64,000 nt of DNA from an uncultured Pseudomonadota bacterium (GCA_903879335.1 CAIRLC010000019.1:186001-250000), one strand, 5' to 3'; shown: positions 36,103 to 45,369, counted from the first letter of the stretch. Notes: a model not told the origin generated them from the sequence alone. Program-made: numbers and translations.

Positions 36103-37071
36103 GTGACCGCACCTGTCCTGTCTGTCGTCATCCCGGTCTTCAACGAAGAGGCGGTTCTGCCGTCGCTGTTTGATCGCCTGTACCCAGCACTTGATGCGTT
36201 AGATCGTCCTTATGAGGTTGTCTTCGTCAACGACGGCAGCCGTGACAATTCTGTGGCCTTACTGCGCGCGCAGTACCAGCGTCGACCACACGAAACGCGT
36301 GTCGTTCTGCTGCAGGTTAATTTTGGCCAGCATGCGGCAATTTTGGCCGGCTTCGCGCGTTCGCGCGGCGCTTACGTCGTCACCTTAGATGCTGATCTAC
36401 AAAATCCGCCCGAAGAAGTTGGCCGTTTGTTAGAGCAATTGGAAGCCGGCTACGACTACGTCGGCACTTGGCGTGCAAAGCGCCAAGACAATTGGTTCCG
36501 CAAATATGCGTCGCGGGTCGTGAATGTGGTTCGAGCCAAACTCACCGGCATTCGTATGGCGGATCACGGGTGCATGCTGCGTGGCTACGCTCGGCCTGTC
36601 ATCGATGCGATCAATGCCACGCGGGAAAACGTCACTTTCATTCCAGCGCTCGCATCGATTTATTCTGCGCGATCCATCGAGATTGAAGTTCAACACGATG
36701 AGCGAATCGCCGGCACCTCGAAATACTCGCTGCTACGCTTAATCCGACTGACCTTCGACCTGATGACCGGCTTCTCGACCGTGCCGTTGCAGGTGTTTTC
36801 GTTGGTGGGATCGGTGGTCTCTGCGTTGTCAGCGATTTTGGTCGTGTACATGCTCGGACGACGTCTGTTTTTGGGCCCAGAAGTCGACGGAGTCTTCACC
36901 CTGTTCGCCATCGTCTTTTTCTTCCTCGGCATTGCGCTTTTTGGGATCGGACTCTTGGGCGAATACATCGGACGCATCTATCTGCAGGTGCGGCAGCGCC
37001 CGCGCTACTTGATCGGCGCGGTGCTGGGTGAATCCGCGGATGAGCCGCGCGGTTCTCGCCGGGACGAGTGA
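36103..37071 (+). CDS. arnC: undecaprenyl-phosphate 4-deoxy-4-formamido-L-arabinose transferase
   Basis: GT2 glycosyltransferase of 322 residues that transfers formylated Ara4N to undecaprenyl phosphate on the cytoplasmic side. Motifs are SVVIPVFNEEAVLP, VFVNDGSRDNS, TLDADLQNPPEE and the Asp/His of MADHGCMLRGY, followed by two C-terminal membrane helices. GTG at 36103 with GAGG eight bases upstream (overlapping the arnB stop); the track start lies in arnB. Confidence 0.92.
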   Translation: MTAPVLSVVIPVFNEEAVLPSLFDRLYPALDALDRPYEVVFVNDGSRDNSVALLRAQYQRRPHETRVVLLQVNFGQHAAILAGFARSRGAYVVTLDADLQNPPEEVGRLLEQLEAGYDYVGTWRAKRQDNWFRKYASRVVNVVRAKLTGIRMADHGCMLRGYARPVIDAINATRENVTFIPALASIYSARSIEIEVQHDERIAGTSKYSLLRLIRLTFDLMTGFSTVPLQVFSLVGSVVSALSAILVVYMLGRRLFLGPEVDGVFTLFAIVFFFLGIALFGIGLLGEYIGRIYLQVRQRPRYLIGAVLGESADEPRGSRRDE

Positions 37072-38009
37072 TGCGCACCACGGCAATCGTCTTCGCTTAC
37101 TCCGAAGTGGGTGCTCGCGGCCTTCAGACGCTCCTGGAGGCAGGCATTGACGTACGCCTCGTCTTCACCCACGAAGACGACCCAAATGAGCAGCGCTGGT
37201 TCGCCAGTGTGGCGGACGTCGCCCAACGTGCCGGCGTGCGGACCGTGGCCCCAGCCGACCCGGCGACGCCCGAGTGGCTGGCAGAAATTGCCGCCATCGC
37301 GCCCGAGTTCGTGTTCTCGTTCTATTATCGGCGCATGCTGCCGGAGTCGATCCTAGTGCTCGCGCGCCAAGGCGCATTGAACATGCATGGCTCGCTGCTA
37401 CCGAAGTACCGTGGACGCGCGCCAGTGAATTGGGCCGTGCTGAACGGCGAGACCGAAACCGGTGCGAGCCTGCATTACATGGTGGCCAAACCGGATGCCG
37501 GTCCGCTGGTCGATCAAGAATCGGTACCGATTGGCCCTGACGATACCGCCTTTGAGGTGGCTGACCGGGTCGCAAGTGCGGCCGTGACGGTCCTCAAGCG
37601 GGCGTTACCGGGTCTAGTGGCTGGGACGGCGCCGAAAATTCCGCTTGATCTGAGTCAGGGCTCATATTTCGGTGGCCGCAAACCCGCTGACGGGGAGTTA
37701 TCGCTATTTTGGCCGGCCCAGCGCTTCCATAATCTGGTGCGTGCCGTGGCCCCACCGTTCCCGGGCGCGTTTCTGAGGCTCGGTAATGTCATAATTCGGA
37801 TTCATCGGACCCGGCTCCTGCCGCCGGCCGAGGCGACGTGCTCCGGCCCGTTGCTCGAAATCGAGAACGAACGCCTGATTGCGACCTGCGCTGATGGTGG
37901 CCGACTTGAGATCCTTGAGGCAGTGATGGACAACGGCGCCTTTGACACAGCGCGCTTCCGAACGACATTCGGTTGCGCGGCCGTGTACGCCACCCCAAAC
38001 GGGACCTGA
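37071..38009 (+). CDS. arnA: UDP-L-Ara4N formyltransferase (stand-alone ArnA N-terminal domain)
   Basis: 312-residue formyltransferase that N-formylates UDP-Ara4N with 10-formyl-tetrahydrofolate. The formyltransferase signature is MHGSLLPKYRGRAPVNW and the catalytic Asp is in PDAGPLVDQE; the C-terminal part has the OB-like domain (PPFPGAFLRLGN). In E. coli this is the first half of the bifunctional ArnA; here it ends with its own stop 12 bases before the dehydrogenase gene. Start ATG at 37071 shares a base with the arnC stop; a GTG one codon earlier is possible. Confidence 0.9.
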   Translation: MRTTAIVFAYSEVGARGLQTLLEAGIDVRLVFTHEDDPNEQRWFASVADVAQRAGVRTVAPADPATPEWLAEIAAIAPEFVFSFYYRRMLPESILVLARQGALNMHGSLLPKYRGRAPVNWAVLNGETETGASLHYMVAKPDAGPLVDQESVPIGPDDTAFEVADRVASAAVTVLKRALPGLVAGTAPKIPLDLSQGSYFGGRKPADGELSLFWPAQRFHNLVRAVAPPFPGAFLRLGNVIIRIHRTRLLPPAEATCSGPLLEIENERLIATCADGGRLEILEAVMDNGAFDTARFRTTFGCAAVYATPNGT

Positions 38010-38021
38010 GAGTAGAACAAC

Positions 38022-39074
38022 ATGAAAAAAGTATTGATCCTTGGCGTGAACGGCTTCATCGGCCACCACTTGAGCCGTGCCATCCTCGAGCAAACGGATT
38101 GGCAGATTTGGGGTATGGACATGCAGGACGATCGCGTCCGCCACCTCAAGGACAACCCGCGCTTTCACTTTTTTGAAGGCGATATCACGATCAATAAAGA
38201 GTGGGTCGAGTACCACATCCGTAAGTGCGACGTCATTCTTCCCTTGGTTGCGATTGCGACGCCGCAAACCTATGTGCGCGATCCGCTGCGCGTCTTCGAA
38301 TTGGATTTTGAAGCCAACCTGCCGCTGATTCGGCAGTGCGTCAAATACAAGAAGCGCGTCGTTTTCCCGTCCACCTCTGAGGTGTACGGCATGAGCGAAG
38401 AATCGGTGTTCCACCCACACACGTCACCGTTAGTTTGCGGACCGATCGAAAAGCAGCGCTGGATTTACTCCTGCAGCAAGCAGCTTTTGGATCGCGTCAT
38501 TTTCGCTCATGGTCAGCGAGACGGTCTTGATTTCACGTTGATTCGCCCATTTAATTGGGTGGGACCTGGCCTCGATTCGCTGGCGACGGCGAAAGAAGGC
38601 TCAAGCCGCGTAGCCACGCAGTTCCTCGCGCACATTGTCCGCGGCGAAGACATCAAGCTCGTAGACGGCGGCGCGCAGCGTCGCTGTTTCACCCACATCG
38701 ATGATGGTATCGACGCGCTTGTTCGTGTGATTCGCAACGAGGGCGGCATCGCCTCGGGCAAGATCTATAACATCGGCAACCCGGACAACGATCTGTCGAT
38801 TCGCGAATTGGCTGAGCGCATGATCGCCATGGGTCGCCAGCATCCCGCCTATGCCAAGAATGCAGCCAATGTCGGCATCCGTGAAGTCAGCTCCGGCGAG
38901 TTCTACGGCAAAGGCTATCAAGACGTTAAGACTCGCGTGCCTTGGGTGAACAACACCAAAGAAGAGCTGGGCTGGTCACCTAAGGGCTCGATGGATGACA
39001 TCTTGCACGCTGTGTTTGAAGGTTATGCCGCCGAGGTGACGGCTGCCGCGGACCTGTTGGACGACGGTGCCTGA
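38022..39074 (+). CDS. arnA: UDP-glucuronic acid decarboxylase (stand-alone ArnA C-terminal domain)
   Basis: 350-residue short-chain dehydrogenase/epimerase-type enzyme that oxidatively decarboxylates UDP-glucuronate to the 4-keto pentose. Rossmann motif VLILGVNGFIGHHL, the Ser/Thr of FPSTSEVYG, and the YxxxK of RWIYSCSKQLLDRVI are all present, and the sequence is close in style to the E. coli ArnA second half. Two separate genes thus replace the fused ArnA. UDP-glucuronate must be made by a Ugd encoded elsewhere. Confidence 0.92.
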   Translation: MKKVLILGVNGFIGHHLSRAILEQTDWQIWGMDMQDDRVRHLKDNPRFHFFEGDITINKEWVEYHIRKCDVILPLVAIATPQTYVRDPLRVFELDFEANLPLIRQCVKYKKRVVFPSTSEVYGMSEESVFHPHTSPLVCGPIEKQRWIYSCSKQLLDRVIFAHGQRDGLDFTLIRPFNWVGPGLDSLATAKEGSSRVATQFLAHIVRGEDIKLVDGGAQRRCFTHIDDGIDALVRVIRNEGGIASGKIYNIGNPDNDLSIRELAERMIAMGRQHPAYAKNAANVGIREVSSGEFYGKGYQDVKTRVPWVNNTKEELGWSPKGSMDDILHAVFEGYAAEVTAAADLLDDGA

Positions 39075-39080
39075 GCTCCT

Positions 39081-39989
39081 GTGAGAATCGCGCTCAAAGT
39101 TGACGTCGACACGTACCGGGGCACCCAGGAAGGGGTCCCGGCATTGGTCAACGGCTTAGATGCGCGCGGACTCAAAGGCAGCTTTTACTTCAGCTTGGGC
39201 CCAGACCACACCGGTTGGGCCCTTCGGCGGGTGTTTCGTCCGGGCTTCCTGAAAAAAGTACAGCGCACCTCAGTCGTCAGCCATTACGGCATTCGGACTT
39301 TGCTGTACGGCACCTTGCTCCCCGGCCCTCATATCGCCCGCAAGCTCGGCGATGTTCTGCGCTGGACCGGGAGCCGGGGCCATGAGACTGGCATCCACTG
39401 TTACGACCACGTCTACTGGCAGGATAACGTCGCCAACCGCGGCCCCGATTGGACCACGCGTCAGTTCCTGCGGGCCTGCGACGCGTACCGGGCGACCTTT
39501 GGTCTAGCCGCGAAAGCGCACTGCGCGGCCGGTTGGCAATTGAACCCAACCCTGTTTGCGCTCGAAGATGCGGCCGGCTTGGATTACGCCTCCGATACGC
39601 GAGGCACACATCCTTTCCTGCCCGTCATGGGCGCTGTCCGCGCGGGTTGCCCGCAACTGCCCACGACCCTGCCGACCCTCGACGAACTGGTGGGCCTTAA
39701 CGGCCTTACCGTCGATGGAGCGATTGATCAGATCCTGGATCTGACGGATCACCCCAATGCGGCAGGGCTGCATGTCTATACCTTGCATGCGGAATTGGAG
39801 GGACAGCGCTTTCTGGCGCCGTTCCTGCGCCTCGTTGACACCTGGCGAGCGCGTGGTTTCACGGTCGGTACCATGGGCGAGGCCGCCGCCGAGCTCGATC
39901 CGCGCAGCCTACCCCGCCATTCGGTGGTGATGGGCGAACTCGAGGGGCGCAGCGGCCTGCTGGGTCTACAAGCTGAGGCTGTAGCCTAA
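39081..39989 (+). CDS. arnD: 4-deoxy-4-formamido-L-arabinose-phosphoundecaprenol deformylase
   Basis: Polysaccharide-deacetylase-fold enzyme (NodB-like), 302 residues, removing the formyl group after transfer to undecaprenyl phosphate. The N-terminal KVDVDTYRGTQEGVP and the HETGIHCYDHVYWQD region supply metal and catalytic residues, and LHVYTLHAELEG closes the active site. GTG start six bases after the preceding stop. Last arn gene; no arnE/arnF flippase genes follow. Confidence 0.9.
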   Translation: MRIALKVDVDTYRGTQEGVPALVNGLDARGLKGSFYFSLGPDHTGWALRRVFRPGFLKKVQRTSVVSHYGIRTLLYGTLLPGPHIARKLGDVLRWTGSRGHETGIHCYDHVYWQDNVANRGPDWTTRQFLRACDAYRATFGLAAKAHCAAGWQLNPTLFALEDAAGLDYASDTRGTHPFLPVMGAVRAGCPQLPTTLPTLDELVGLNGLTVDGAIDQILDLTDHPNAAGLHVYTLHAELEGQRFLAPFLRLVDTWRARGFTVGTMGEAAAELDPRSLPRHSVVMGELEGRSGLLGLQAEAVA

Positions 39990-40017
39990 AACCAGCGCGA
40001 AGCGCATGCAAAGCGCC

Positions 40018-40036
40018 CTGTACAGGACTTGTATAG
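40018..40036 (+). promoter_or_regulatory. tandem 11-bp repeat resembling a CarH/LitR light-responsive operator
   Basis: CTGTACAG (40018-40025) and TTGTATAG (40029-40036) repeat with an 11-bp period. CarH-type B12 photoreceptor repressors are known to recognise nTnTACAn half-sites at 11-bp spacing; the first copy matches fully and the second at all but one fixed base. The pair lies 67-85 bases upstream of the first photolyase start. A small 5-bp hairpin (40065-40079) lies in the leader. No CarH/LitR gene is in the window. Confidence 0.4.
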
Positions 40037-40102
40037 AGTAAACTCCGAAAAGTCGCGGCTTTGTCCGGCATTCAGCCGGCTTTCAACCGCTGGAGTCCGC
40101 CA

Positions 40103-41686
40103 GTGTCACCCCACGCCTTCACCCATTCTGTCCATCCGGGCGGCCGCCTGCTGCTCGTGCTCGGCGACCAGCTCGATCGGAACTCCCCAATGCTGAACGG
40201 CTTGGATGTCCAGTGCGACACCGTTTTGATGGCTGAGGTCCTCGGCGAGAGTACGCGCGTACTCAGCCATGCCGCCCGCACGGCCTTGGTCTTCTCGGCT
40301 ATGCGCCATTATGCAGACGAGCTCAATCAGCGCGGGCTGCGCGTTGAGTACCTGAAGATCGGCCAGCATCCGCACGAGTCCCTCGAAGCGGCACTGAGAC
40401 AAACCATCAGCGTGCACAAGCCACGTCAGGTTCTCGCGGTCTGGCCGGGCGACCACGGCTTGAAGCAAAGTTTGGATGAGGTCTGCCGAGAGGCTGGCCT
40501 GACTCTCGAATGGCAGCAAGACACGCATTTCCTCTCCACGCTGGACGAGTTCGCTCAGTTCGCGGCTGGCCGGCGCGTCTTGCGCCTCGAGCATTGGTAC
40601 CGACAATTGCGCCGCCGGACCGGCATTTTGATGGAGGGCGACCAGCCTGCCGGCGGTCAGTGGAATTTCGATGCCGACAATCGCAGCGCCTTTGGCCGTG
40701 AGGGACCTGGAGTCCTGGCAGCACCTGCCGCCTTCTCGCCGGACGCCATCACGCGCGAGGTCTTGTCTGACGTGGCAACGCACCTCCCGCAGCTCCCCGG
40801 ATCCTTGGCGCGATTTCAATGGCCGGTGACCCCAGCGGATGCCCAGGTGGCACTGGCCGACTTTGTGCGCGAGCGTTTGCCTTTGTTTGGTCATTACCAG
40901 GATGCGATGTGGCGCGGCGAAGACACCGTCTACCACTCACGCCTTTCTGCCGCGCTTAATCTGAAATTGATCGCGCCGCATACGGTCATCGACGCGGCGG
41001 TCGAGGCGTGGCGCACCGGCCATGCGCCCCTCGCCGCCGTCGAGGGCTTTGTGCGCCAGATTTTGGGTTGGCGAGAATATGTACGCGGGCTGTACTGGCA
41101 GCGGATGCCGGACTATGCCCACGGCAATGCGCTCAATGCCCACGAGCCGTTGCCGGCATTTTATTGGGATGCCAACACCGAATTCGCATGCCTCGCCGAT
41201 ACGATTGGTCGAACATTGCAGACCGGTTATGCCCACCACATCGAACGATTGATGGTCACCGGTTTATTTGCTTTGTTATTAGGCGTCGAGCCGAGCGAGA
41301 TCCACCAGTGGTACCTCGGCATCTACGTGGACGCCTTCGAATGGGTTGAGTTGCCTAACGTGATCGGCATGAGTCAATACGCAGACGGTGGCATCATGGC
41401 GTCGAAGCCATACATTGCCAGCGGCCGTTATATCGAGCGCATGAGTAATCATTGCGACCACTGCCCCAAGCGACCAGCGGAGGCCACCGGACCGCGCGCA
41501 TGTCCGTACACGACCCTCTACTGGGACTTCCTTGACCGTCACCGCGAGCGCTTTGTGAAGCATCCCCGGCTCGGGCAACAGGTCCGCAATTTAGACGCGC
41601 GTCCTGAGGCCGCGCGTGCCGCCATCCGTGACGCCGCAGCAACCCTACGCCTAGCGCTGCGCACTGACAAAGAGACTGTCGTATGA
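40103..41686 (+). CDS. iron-sulfur bacterial cryptochrome/(6-4) photolyase-like protein
   Basis: Photolyase-related protein of 527 residues of the FeS-BCP/CryPro group, whose characterised members repair (6-4) photoproducts with FAD and a [4Fe-4S] cluster. Cys363, Cys451, Cys454 and Cys467 (in FACLADT, CDHC and ACPYTTLYW) have the same spacings (88, 3, 13) as the cluster ligands of Agrobacterium PhrB as I know them. FAD-domain motifs include GWREYVRGLYW and YADGGIMASKPYIASG. The GTG at 40103 (TGGAG upstream) is preferred to the TTG at 40061 in the track. Overlaps the next photolyase gene by four bases. Confidence 0.9.
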   Translation: MSPHAFTHSVHPGGRLLLVLGDQLDRNSPMLNGLDVQCDTVLMAEVLGESTRVLSHAARTALVFSAMRHYADELNQRGLRVEYLKIGQHPHESLEAALRQTISVHKPRQVLAVWPGDHGLKQSLDEVCREAGLTLEWQQDTHFLSTLDEFAQFAAGRRVLRLEHWYRQLRRRTGILMEGDQPAGGQWNFDADNRSAFGREGPGVLAAPAAFSPDAITREVLSDVATHLPQLPGSLARFQWPVTPADAQVALADFVRERLPLFGHYQDAMWRGEDTVYHSRLSAALNLKLIAPHTVIDAAVEAWRTGHAPLAAVEGFVRQILGWREYVRGLYWQRMPDYAHGNALNAHEPLPAFYWDANTEFACLADTIGRTLQTGYAHHIERLMVTGLFALLLGVEPSEIHQWYLGIYVDAFEWVELPNVIGMSQYADGGIMASKPYIASGRYIERMSNHCDHCPKRPAEATGPRACPYTTLYWDFLDRHRERFVKHPRLGQQVRNLDARPEAARAAIRDAAATLRLALRTDKETVV

Positions 41687-43143
41687 GTATCGCTATCGTC
41701 TGGTTCCGCCATGATTTGCGCTTGACTGATCACCCGGCGCTGGAGGCGGCAGTCGCCGCGGGACACACCGTCGTGCCGGTTTACATCGACGCGCCCGAAG
41801 AAGACGCGCCGTGGTCCATCGGCGCAGCGAGCCGTTGGTGGCTACATCGCAGCTTGACGGCGCTGGCTGATGACCTCGCCCGTCGAGGCTCCCGCCTGAT
41901 CATTCGCCGCGGCTCTACGCTCGAGCAATTGCGTGACATTGCAGCGAGCACCGGTGCAACCGAGGTGCATTGGAATCGCCAGTATGAGCCGGCTTCATTG
42001 GCGCGAGATACCGCCGTCAAAGCCGCCTTGCGCGCCGATGGCCTGACGGTCGACAGCCACTGCGGCAATGTTCTGTTCGAACCGTGGACCGTCAAGAGCG
42101 GCGCCGGCACCCCCTTTCGGGTATTTACCCCATTCTGGAAACATTGCCTCACCCGACTGAGCGAAGTTCCCCGCCCAACGCCCGCGCCGCAACAGCTGAA
42201 GGCGCCACCGCAATGGCCGACCACTCTCGAGATCGCGACTCTGAAGTTAGCTCCAAACATCCCGTGGGACAGCGGCTTTGTCGACCTATGGACGCCGGGC
42301 GAAGCCTCTGCCCTCGACCGCCTTGAAGCCTTCCTCGACCAGGATGCAGGTGACTATCGCGAGCAACGGGACCGGCCCGACCTGCCCGCCACCTCGCGGT
42401 TGGCACCCGCGCTCCATTTCGGGGAAATTTCGCCCCGGCAAATACTCGCCGCTGCGCAAAGCGCCGCCTCGCGCGCCTCGGTCACCGAGACAGCCGGCAT
42501 TGACGCCTTCGTCCGAGAAATCGGCTGGCGCGAATTCGCCATTCATATTCTTTTCGCGTTCCCGCACACTACGGAATTGCCGCTGGATGCACGTTTCACC
42601 GCTCTGCCGTGGGCCTCTGACGACGCCATTCTCGACGCCTGGCGTCGTGGACGGACCGGCATTCCATTGGTCGACGCCGGCATGCGCGAACTGTGGCACA
42701 CCGGCTGGATGCATAATCGAGTGCGCATGGTCGTGGCCTCGCTACTGACGAAAAACTTAGGGCAGCACTGGCTACATGGCGCTCGTTGGTTCTATGACAC
42801 GCTCGTCGATGCCGACCTGGCGGCGAATACCCTGGGTTGGCAATGGACGGCGGGTTGCGGCGCGGATGCCGCCCCGTACTATCGGATCTTCAATCCGGCA
42901 CTCCAAGCCGAGCGCTTTGATCCTGATCGGGCCTATATCCGTCGCTGGGTACCAGAAATAGCGGCCTTACCCAACGCATGGATACACAAGCCGTACGATG
43001 CACCTGCTAACGTACTGGCCGCTTCGGGGGTGGTGCTTGAGCGCGACTATCCCCGACCCGTCCTGGACTTAACCACCGGACGGGATCGCGCCTTGGCCGC
43101 CTATGACGCGGTCAAAGCTGCGCGAGTAGAACCTGCGCGCTGA
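41683..43143 (+). CDS. phrB: deoxyribodipyrimidine (CPD) photolyase
   Basis: Light-driven repair of cyclobutane pyrimidine dimers. 486 residues with the N-terminal antenna domain (IVWFRHDLRLTDHPAL, VHWNRQYEPA) and the FAD-binding C-terminal domain (WHTGWMHNRVRMVVAS, DLAANTLGWQWTAGCGADAAPYYRIFNP), which includes the tryptophans used in flavin photoreduction. ATG overlaps the stop of the preceding photolyase. Having two photolyases in one operon covers both main UV lesions. Confidence 0.95.
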   Translation: MSIAIVWFRHDLRLTDHPALEAAVAAGHTVVPVYIDAPEEDAPWSIGAASRWWLHRSLTALADDLARRGSRLIIRRGSTLEQLRDIAASTGATEVHWNRQYEPASLARDTAVKAALRADGLTVDSHCGNVLFEPWTVKSGAGTPFRVFTPFWKHCLTRLSEVPRPTPAPQQLKAPPQWPTTLEIATLKLAPNIPWDSGFVDLWTPGEASALDRLEAFLDQDAGDYREQRDRPDLPATSRLAPALHFGEISPRQILAAAQSAASRASVTETAGIDAFVREIGWREFAIHILFAFPHTTELPLDARFTALPWASDDAILDAWRRGRTGIPLVDAGMRELWHTGWMHNRVRMVVASLLTKNLGQHWLHGARWFYDTLVDADLAANTLGWQWTAGCGADAAPYYRIFNPALQAERFDPDRAYIRRWVPEIAALPNAWIHKPYDAPANVLAASGVVLERDYPRPVLDLTTGRDRALAAYDAVKAARVEPAR

Positions 43144-43158
43144 TTGTCGGAGAAATAC

Positions 43159-44106
43159 GTGTTTGGAAAATCTAGCGGATTCAATCCGCTGCAGTTGGTC
43201 AAAGCGTGGTTTGACACGGACGCTAGTCTCTCGCCTGAGAGCGATCCACGATCCATTGATCTGGGCCGCATCGTGCCGTTTATTGCGATCCATCTCACCT
43301 GTCTATTGGTATTTTGGGTCGGAACCAGCCCGATTGCGCTGCTGACGGCGCTGGGCCTTTACGTACTGCGGATGTTTGCGATCACGGGGTTCTACCACCG
43401 CTATTTCTCGCACCGCGCCTTCCAGACTTCGCGGATCGCCCAATTTATTTTCGCGGCGCTTGGCGCCATGGCCGTACAACGCGGTCCACTGTGGTGGGCT
43501 GCACATCACCGCCACCATCACGCCCACTCGGATCAACCACAAGATGCCCACTCCCCCCGTCAACACGGTTTCTGGTGGAGTCATATGGGGTGGTTTCTGG
43601 CGCGTGGCAACTACCGCACAGAATCAAAGCGCATCCGGGACTTGGAACAATTTCCCGAATTGAGGTGGCTTGATCGCTTTGATATCGCGATGCCCGTGCT
43701 ACTTGCGGTCGGACTCTTCGCTGTTGGCGTCGCACTCCAGCACGACGCGCCTCATCTGCACACCAGTGGCGGACAGCTACTGATTTGGGGCTTTTTTGTC
43801 TCTACGGTTGTTTGCTATCACGCGACTTATACGATCAACTCCCTATCGCATGTCATCGGACGCCGTCGTTATCGCACGCCCGATGACAGCCGCAACAACA
43901 TCTGGTTGGCCCTCCTCACGCTCGGCGAGGGCTGGCATAACAACCATCACCACTATCCGAAATCGGCGCGCCAAGGGTTCTACTGGTGGGAAATCGACGT
44001 GACCTTTTACCTTTTACGTGTCTTAGCGTGGCTCGGCGTGATCTGGGATCTGCAGCTGGTACCCGCTACGGTGCGCGATAGCCGTCGCCTAAACGCGGGA
44101 TCCTAA
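43159..44106 (+). CDS. membrane fatty acid (acyl-CoA/acyl-lipid) desaturase
   Basis: Di-iron membrane desaturase of 315 residues, probably delta-9 type. The three histidine boxes are present: HRYFSHRAF, HHRHHHAHSD and HNNHHHYP. Two pairs of hydrophobic segments flank them. The GTG at 43159 has GGAG six bases upstream; the TTG at 43144 in the track is less likely. Lies within the photolyase operon and touches the next gene by one base (TAATG). Substrate and position of the double bond are not readable. Confidence 0.88.
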   Translation: MFGKSSGFNPLQLVKAWFDTDASLSPESDPRSIDLGRIVPFIAIHLTCLLVFWVGTSPIALLTALGLYVLRMFAITGFYHRYFSHRAFQTSRIAQFIFAALGAMAVQRGPLWWAAHHRHHHAHSDQPQDAHSPRQHGFWWSHMGWFLARGNYRTESKRIRDLEQFPELRWLDRFDIAMPVLLAVGLFAVGVALQHDAPHLHTSGGQLLIWGFFVSTVVCYHATYTINSLSHVIGRRRYRTPDDSRNNIWLALLTLGEGWHNNHHHYPKSARQGFYWWEIDVTFYLLRVLAWLGVIWDLQLVPATVRDSRRLNAGS

Positions 44107-45368
44107 TGACCCAGTCGTCTCGTTCAATCGCGATCATCGGCAGCGGCATTGCTGGACTCACGGTGGCTGAAGGGCTACATCGGCATCGTCCGATCACGGT
44201 CTATGAGTCTGAAGCTTGGATCGGTGGGCACACGCACACGGTGGATGTGCAGGAGGCCGACCGTGTTGTTTCGGTGGATACCGGATTCATCGTCTGCAAC
44301 GAGTGGACCTATCCAAATTTCCTGGCCCTACTCGCCCGTTACGGAATCAACACTCAGAATTCCAACATGAGCTTTGCGGTCTCGGACGAATGCACGGGCC
44401 TTGAATACAACGGTACGAATCTCAATACCTTATTCGCGCAGCGCCGCAATGTGTTTTCGCCTGGATTTCTCGGAATGATTGCCGACATCCTGCGATTTAA
44501 CCGAGCGGCACCCGCGTTACTTGAAGAACCAGGACCAGGCCCAACGCTCGGCGAATGGCTGTCCCAACACCGGTATGGGCGCCGCTTCCTGGAGCACTAC
44601 ATCGTTCCGATGGGTCGATCCATCTGGTCCGCACAGAAGGATGCGCTGCTGGGATTTCCAGCAAGATTCTTCGTCGATTTTTTCCAGCGCCATGGCTTTT
44701 TGAATATAGACAATCGCCCCGTTTGGCAGGTCGTGCCGGGCGGCTCATCACGCTATGTCGAAATCATCACGGCGGCCTTCCGCGATCGAATCCGCACCTC
44801 GACGCCCATCCAATCGATCACGCGCCACGCAGACGGTGTCACCGTGGTCTTGGGCGACGGCACAGCCGTACAGCATGATGCTGTTGTGATCGCCACGCAT
44901 GCAGACTCTGCCCTCAAATTACTGGGGGACGCTTCCGCCGAGGAACGAGCTTTACTCGGTGCTTTCCCTTTTGAGCCCAATGACGTGGTTCTGCACACGG
45001 ACCAGCGATTGCTCCCCACCGTCCCTCTGGCGCGTGCGGCTTGGAACTTTCAGATTCGGGCGGATCGGGATACTGGCTGCTCGCTGACCTATGACATGAA
45101 CGTGCTGCAATCCCTCAACAGTGCTCAACGGTACTTGGTGTCGCTCAATCTCACCGATCGCATTGATCCGGCGAAGATATTGGGTCGCTGGAATTACGCG
45201 CATCCGGTTTACACACCAGCAGCCGTGGCTGCACAAGCGCGACATACAGAAATTAGCGGCCAGCGAAACACCTACTACGCCGGGGCCTACTGGCGGTATG
45301 GATTCCATGAAGATGGGGTCGTCAGCGGTTTAAGCGTGCTCGATCAGCTCGGCATCCCGCGAGCCTGA
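44106..45368 (+). CDS. flavin amine-oxidase-like oxidoreductase (FAD/NAD(P)-binding)
   Basis: 420 residues with an N-terminal dinucleotide-binding motif IAIIGSGIAGLTVAEGL, the conserved SVDTGFIVCNEWTYPN that follows it in this group, and GGSSRYVE in the middle. Members typically sit next to DUF1365 and Cfa-type genes, as here, and take part in modified fatty acid formation. In Rhodobacter, related genes belong to the singlet-oxygen (RpoE-ChrR) response, as I recall. The exact reaction is uncertain: desaturation of a methylated acyl chain is one possibility. Confidence 0.82.
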   Translation: MTQSSRSIAIIGSGIAGLTVAEGLHRHRPITVYESEAWIGGHTHTVDVQEADRVVSVDTGFIVCNEWTYPNFLALLARYGINTQNSNMSFAVSDECTGLEYNGTNLNTLFAQRRNVFSPGFLGMIADILRFNRAAPALLEEPGPGPTLGEWLSQHRYGRRFLEHYIVPMGRSIWSAQKDALLGFPARFFVDFFQRHGFLNIDNRPVWQVVPGGSSRYVEIITAAFRDRIRTSTPIQSITRHADGVTVVLGDGTAVQHDAVVIATHADSALKLLGDASAEERALLGAFPFEPNDVVLHTDQRLLPTVPLARAAWNFQIRADRDTGCSLTYDMNVLQSLNSAQRYLVSLNLTDRIDPAKILGRWNYAHPVYTPAAVAAQARHTEISGQRNTYYAGAYWRYGFHEDGVVSGLSVLDQLGIPRA

Positions 45369-45369
45369 C

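Noticed and set aside
37704-38420. 238-codon antisense ORF across the two arnA genes
   Set aside because: Both arnA halves are clear on the plus strand; the antisense frame has no domain or ribosome binding site.
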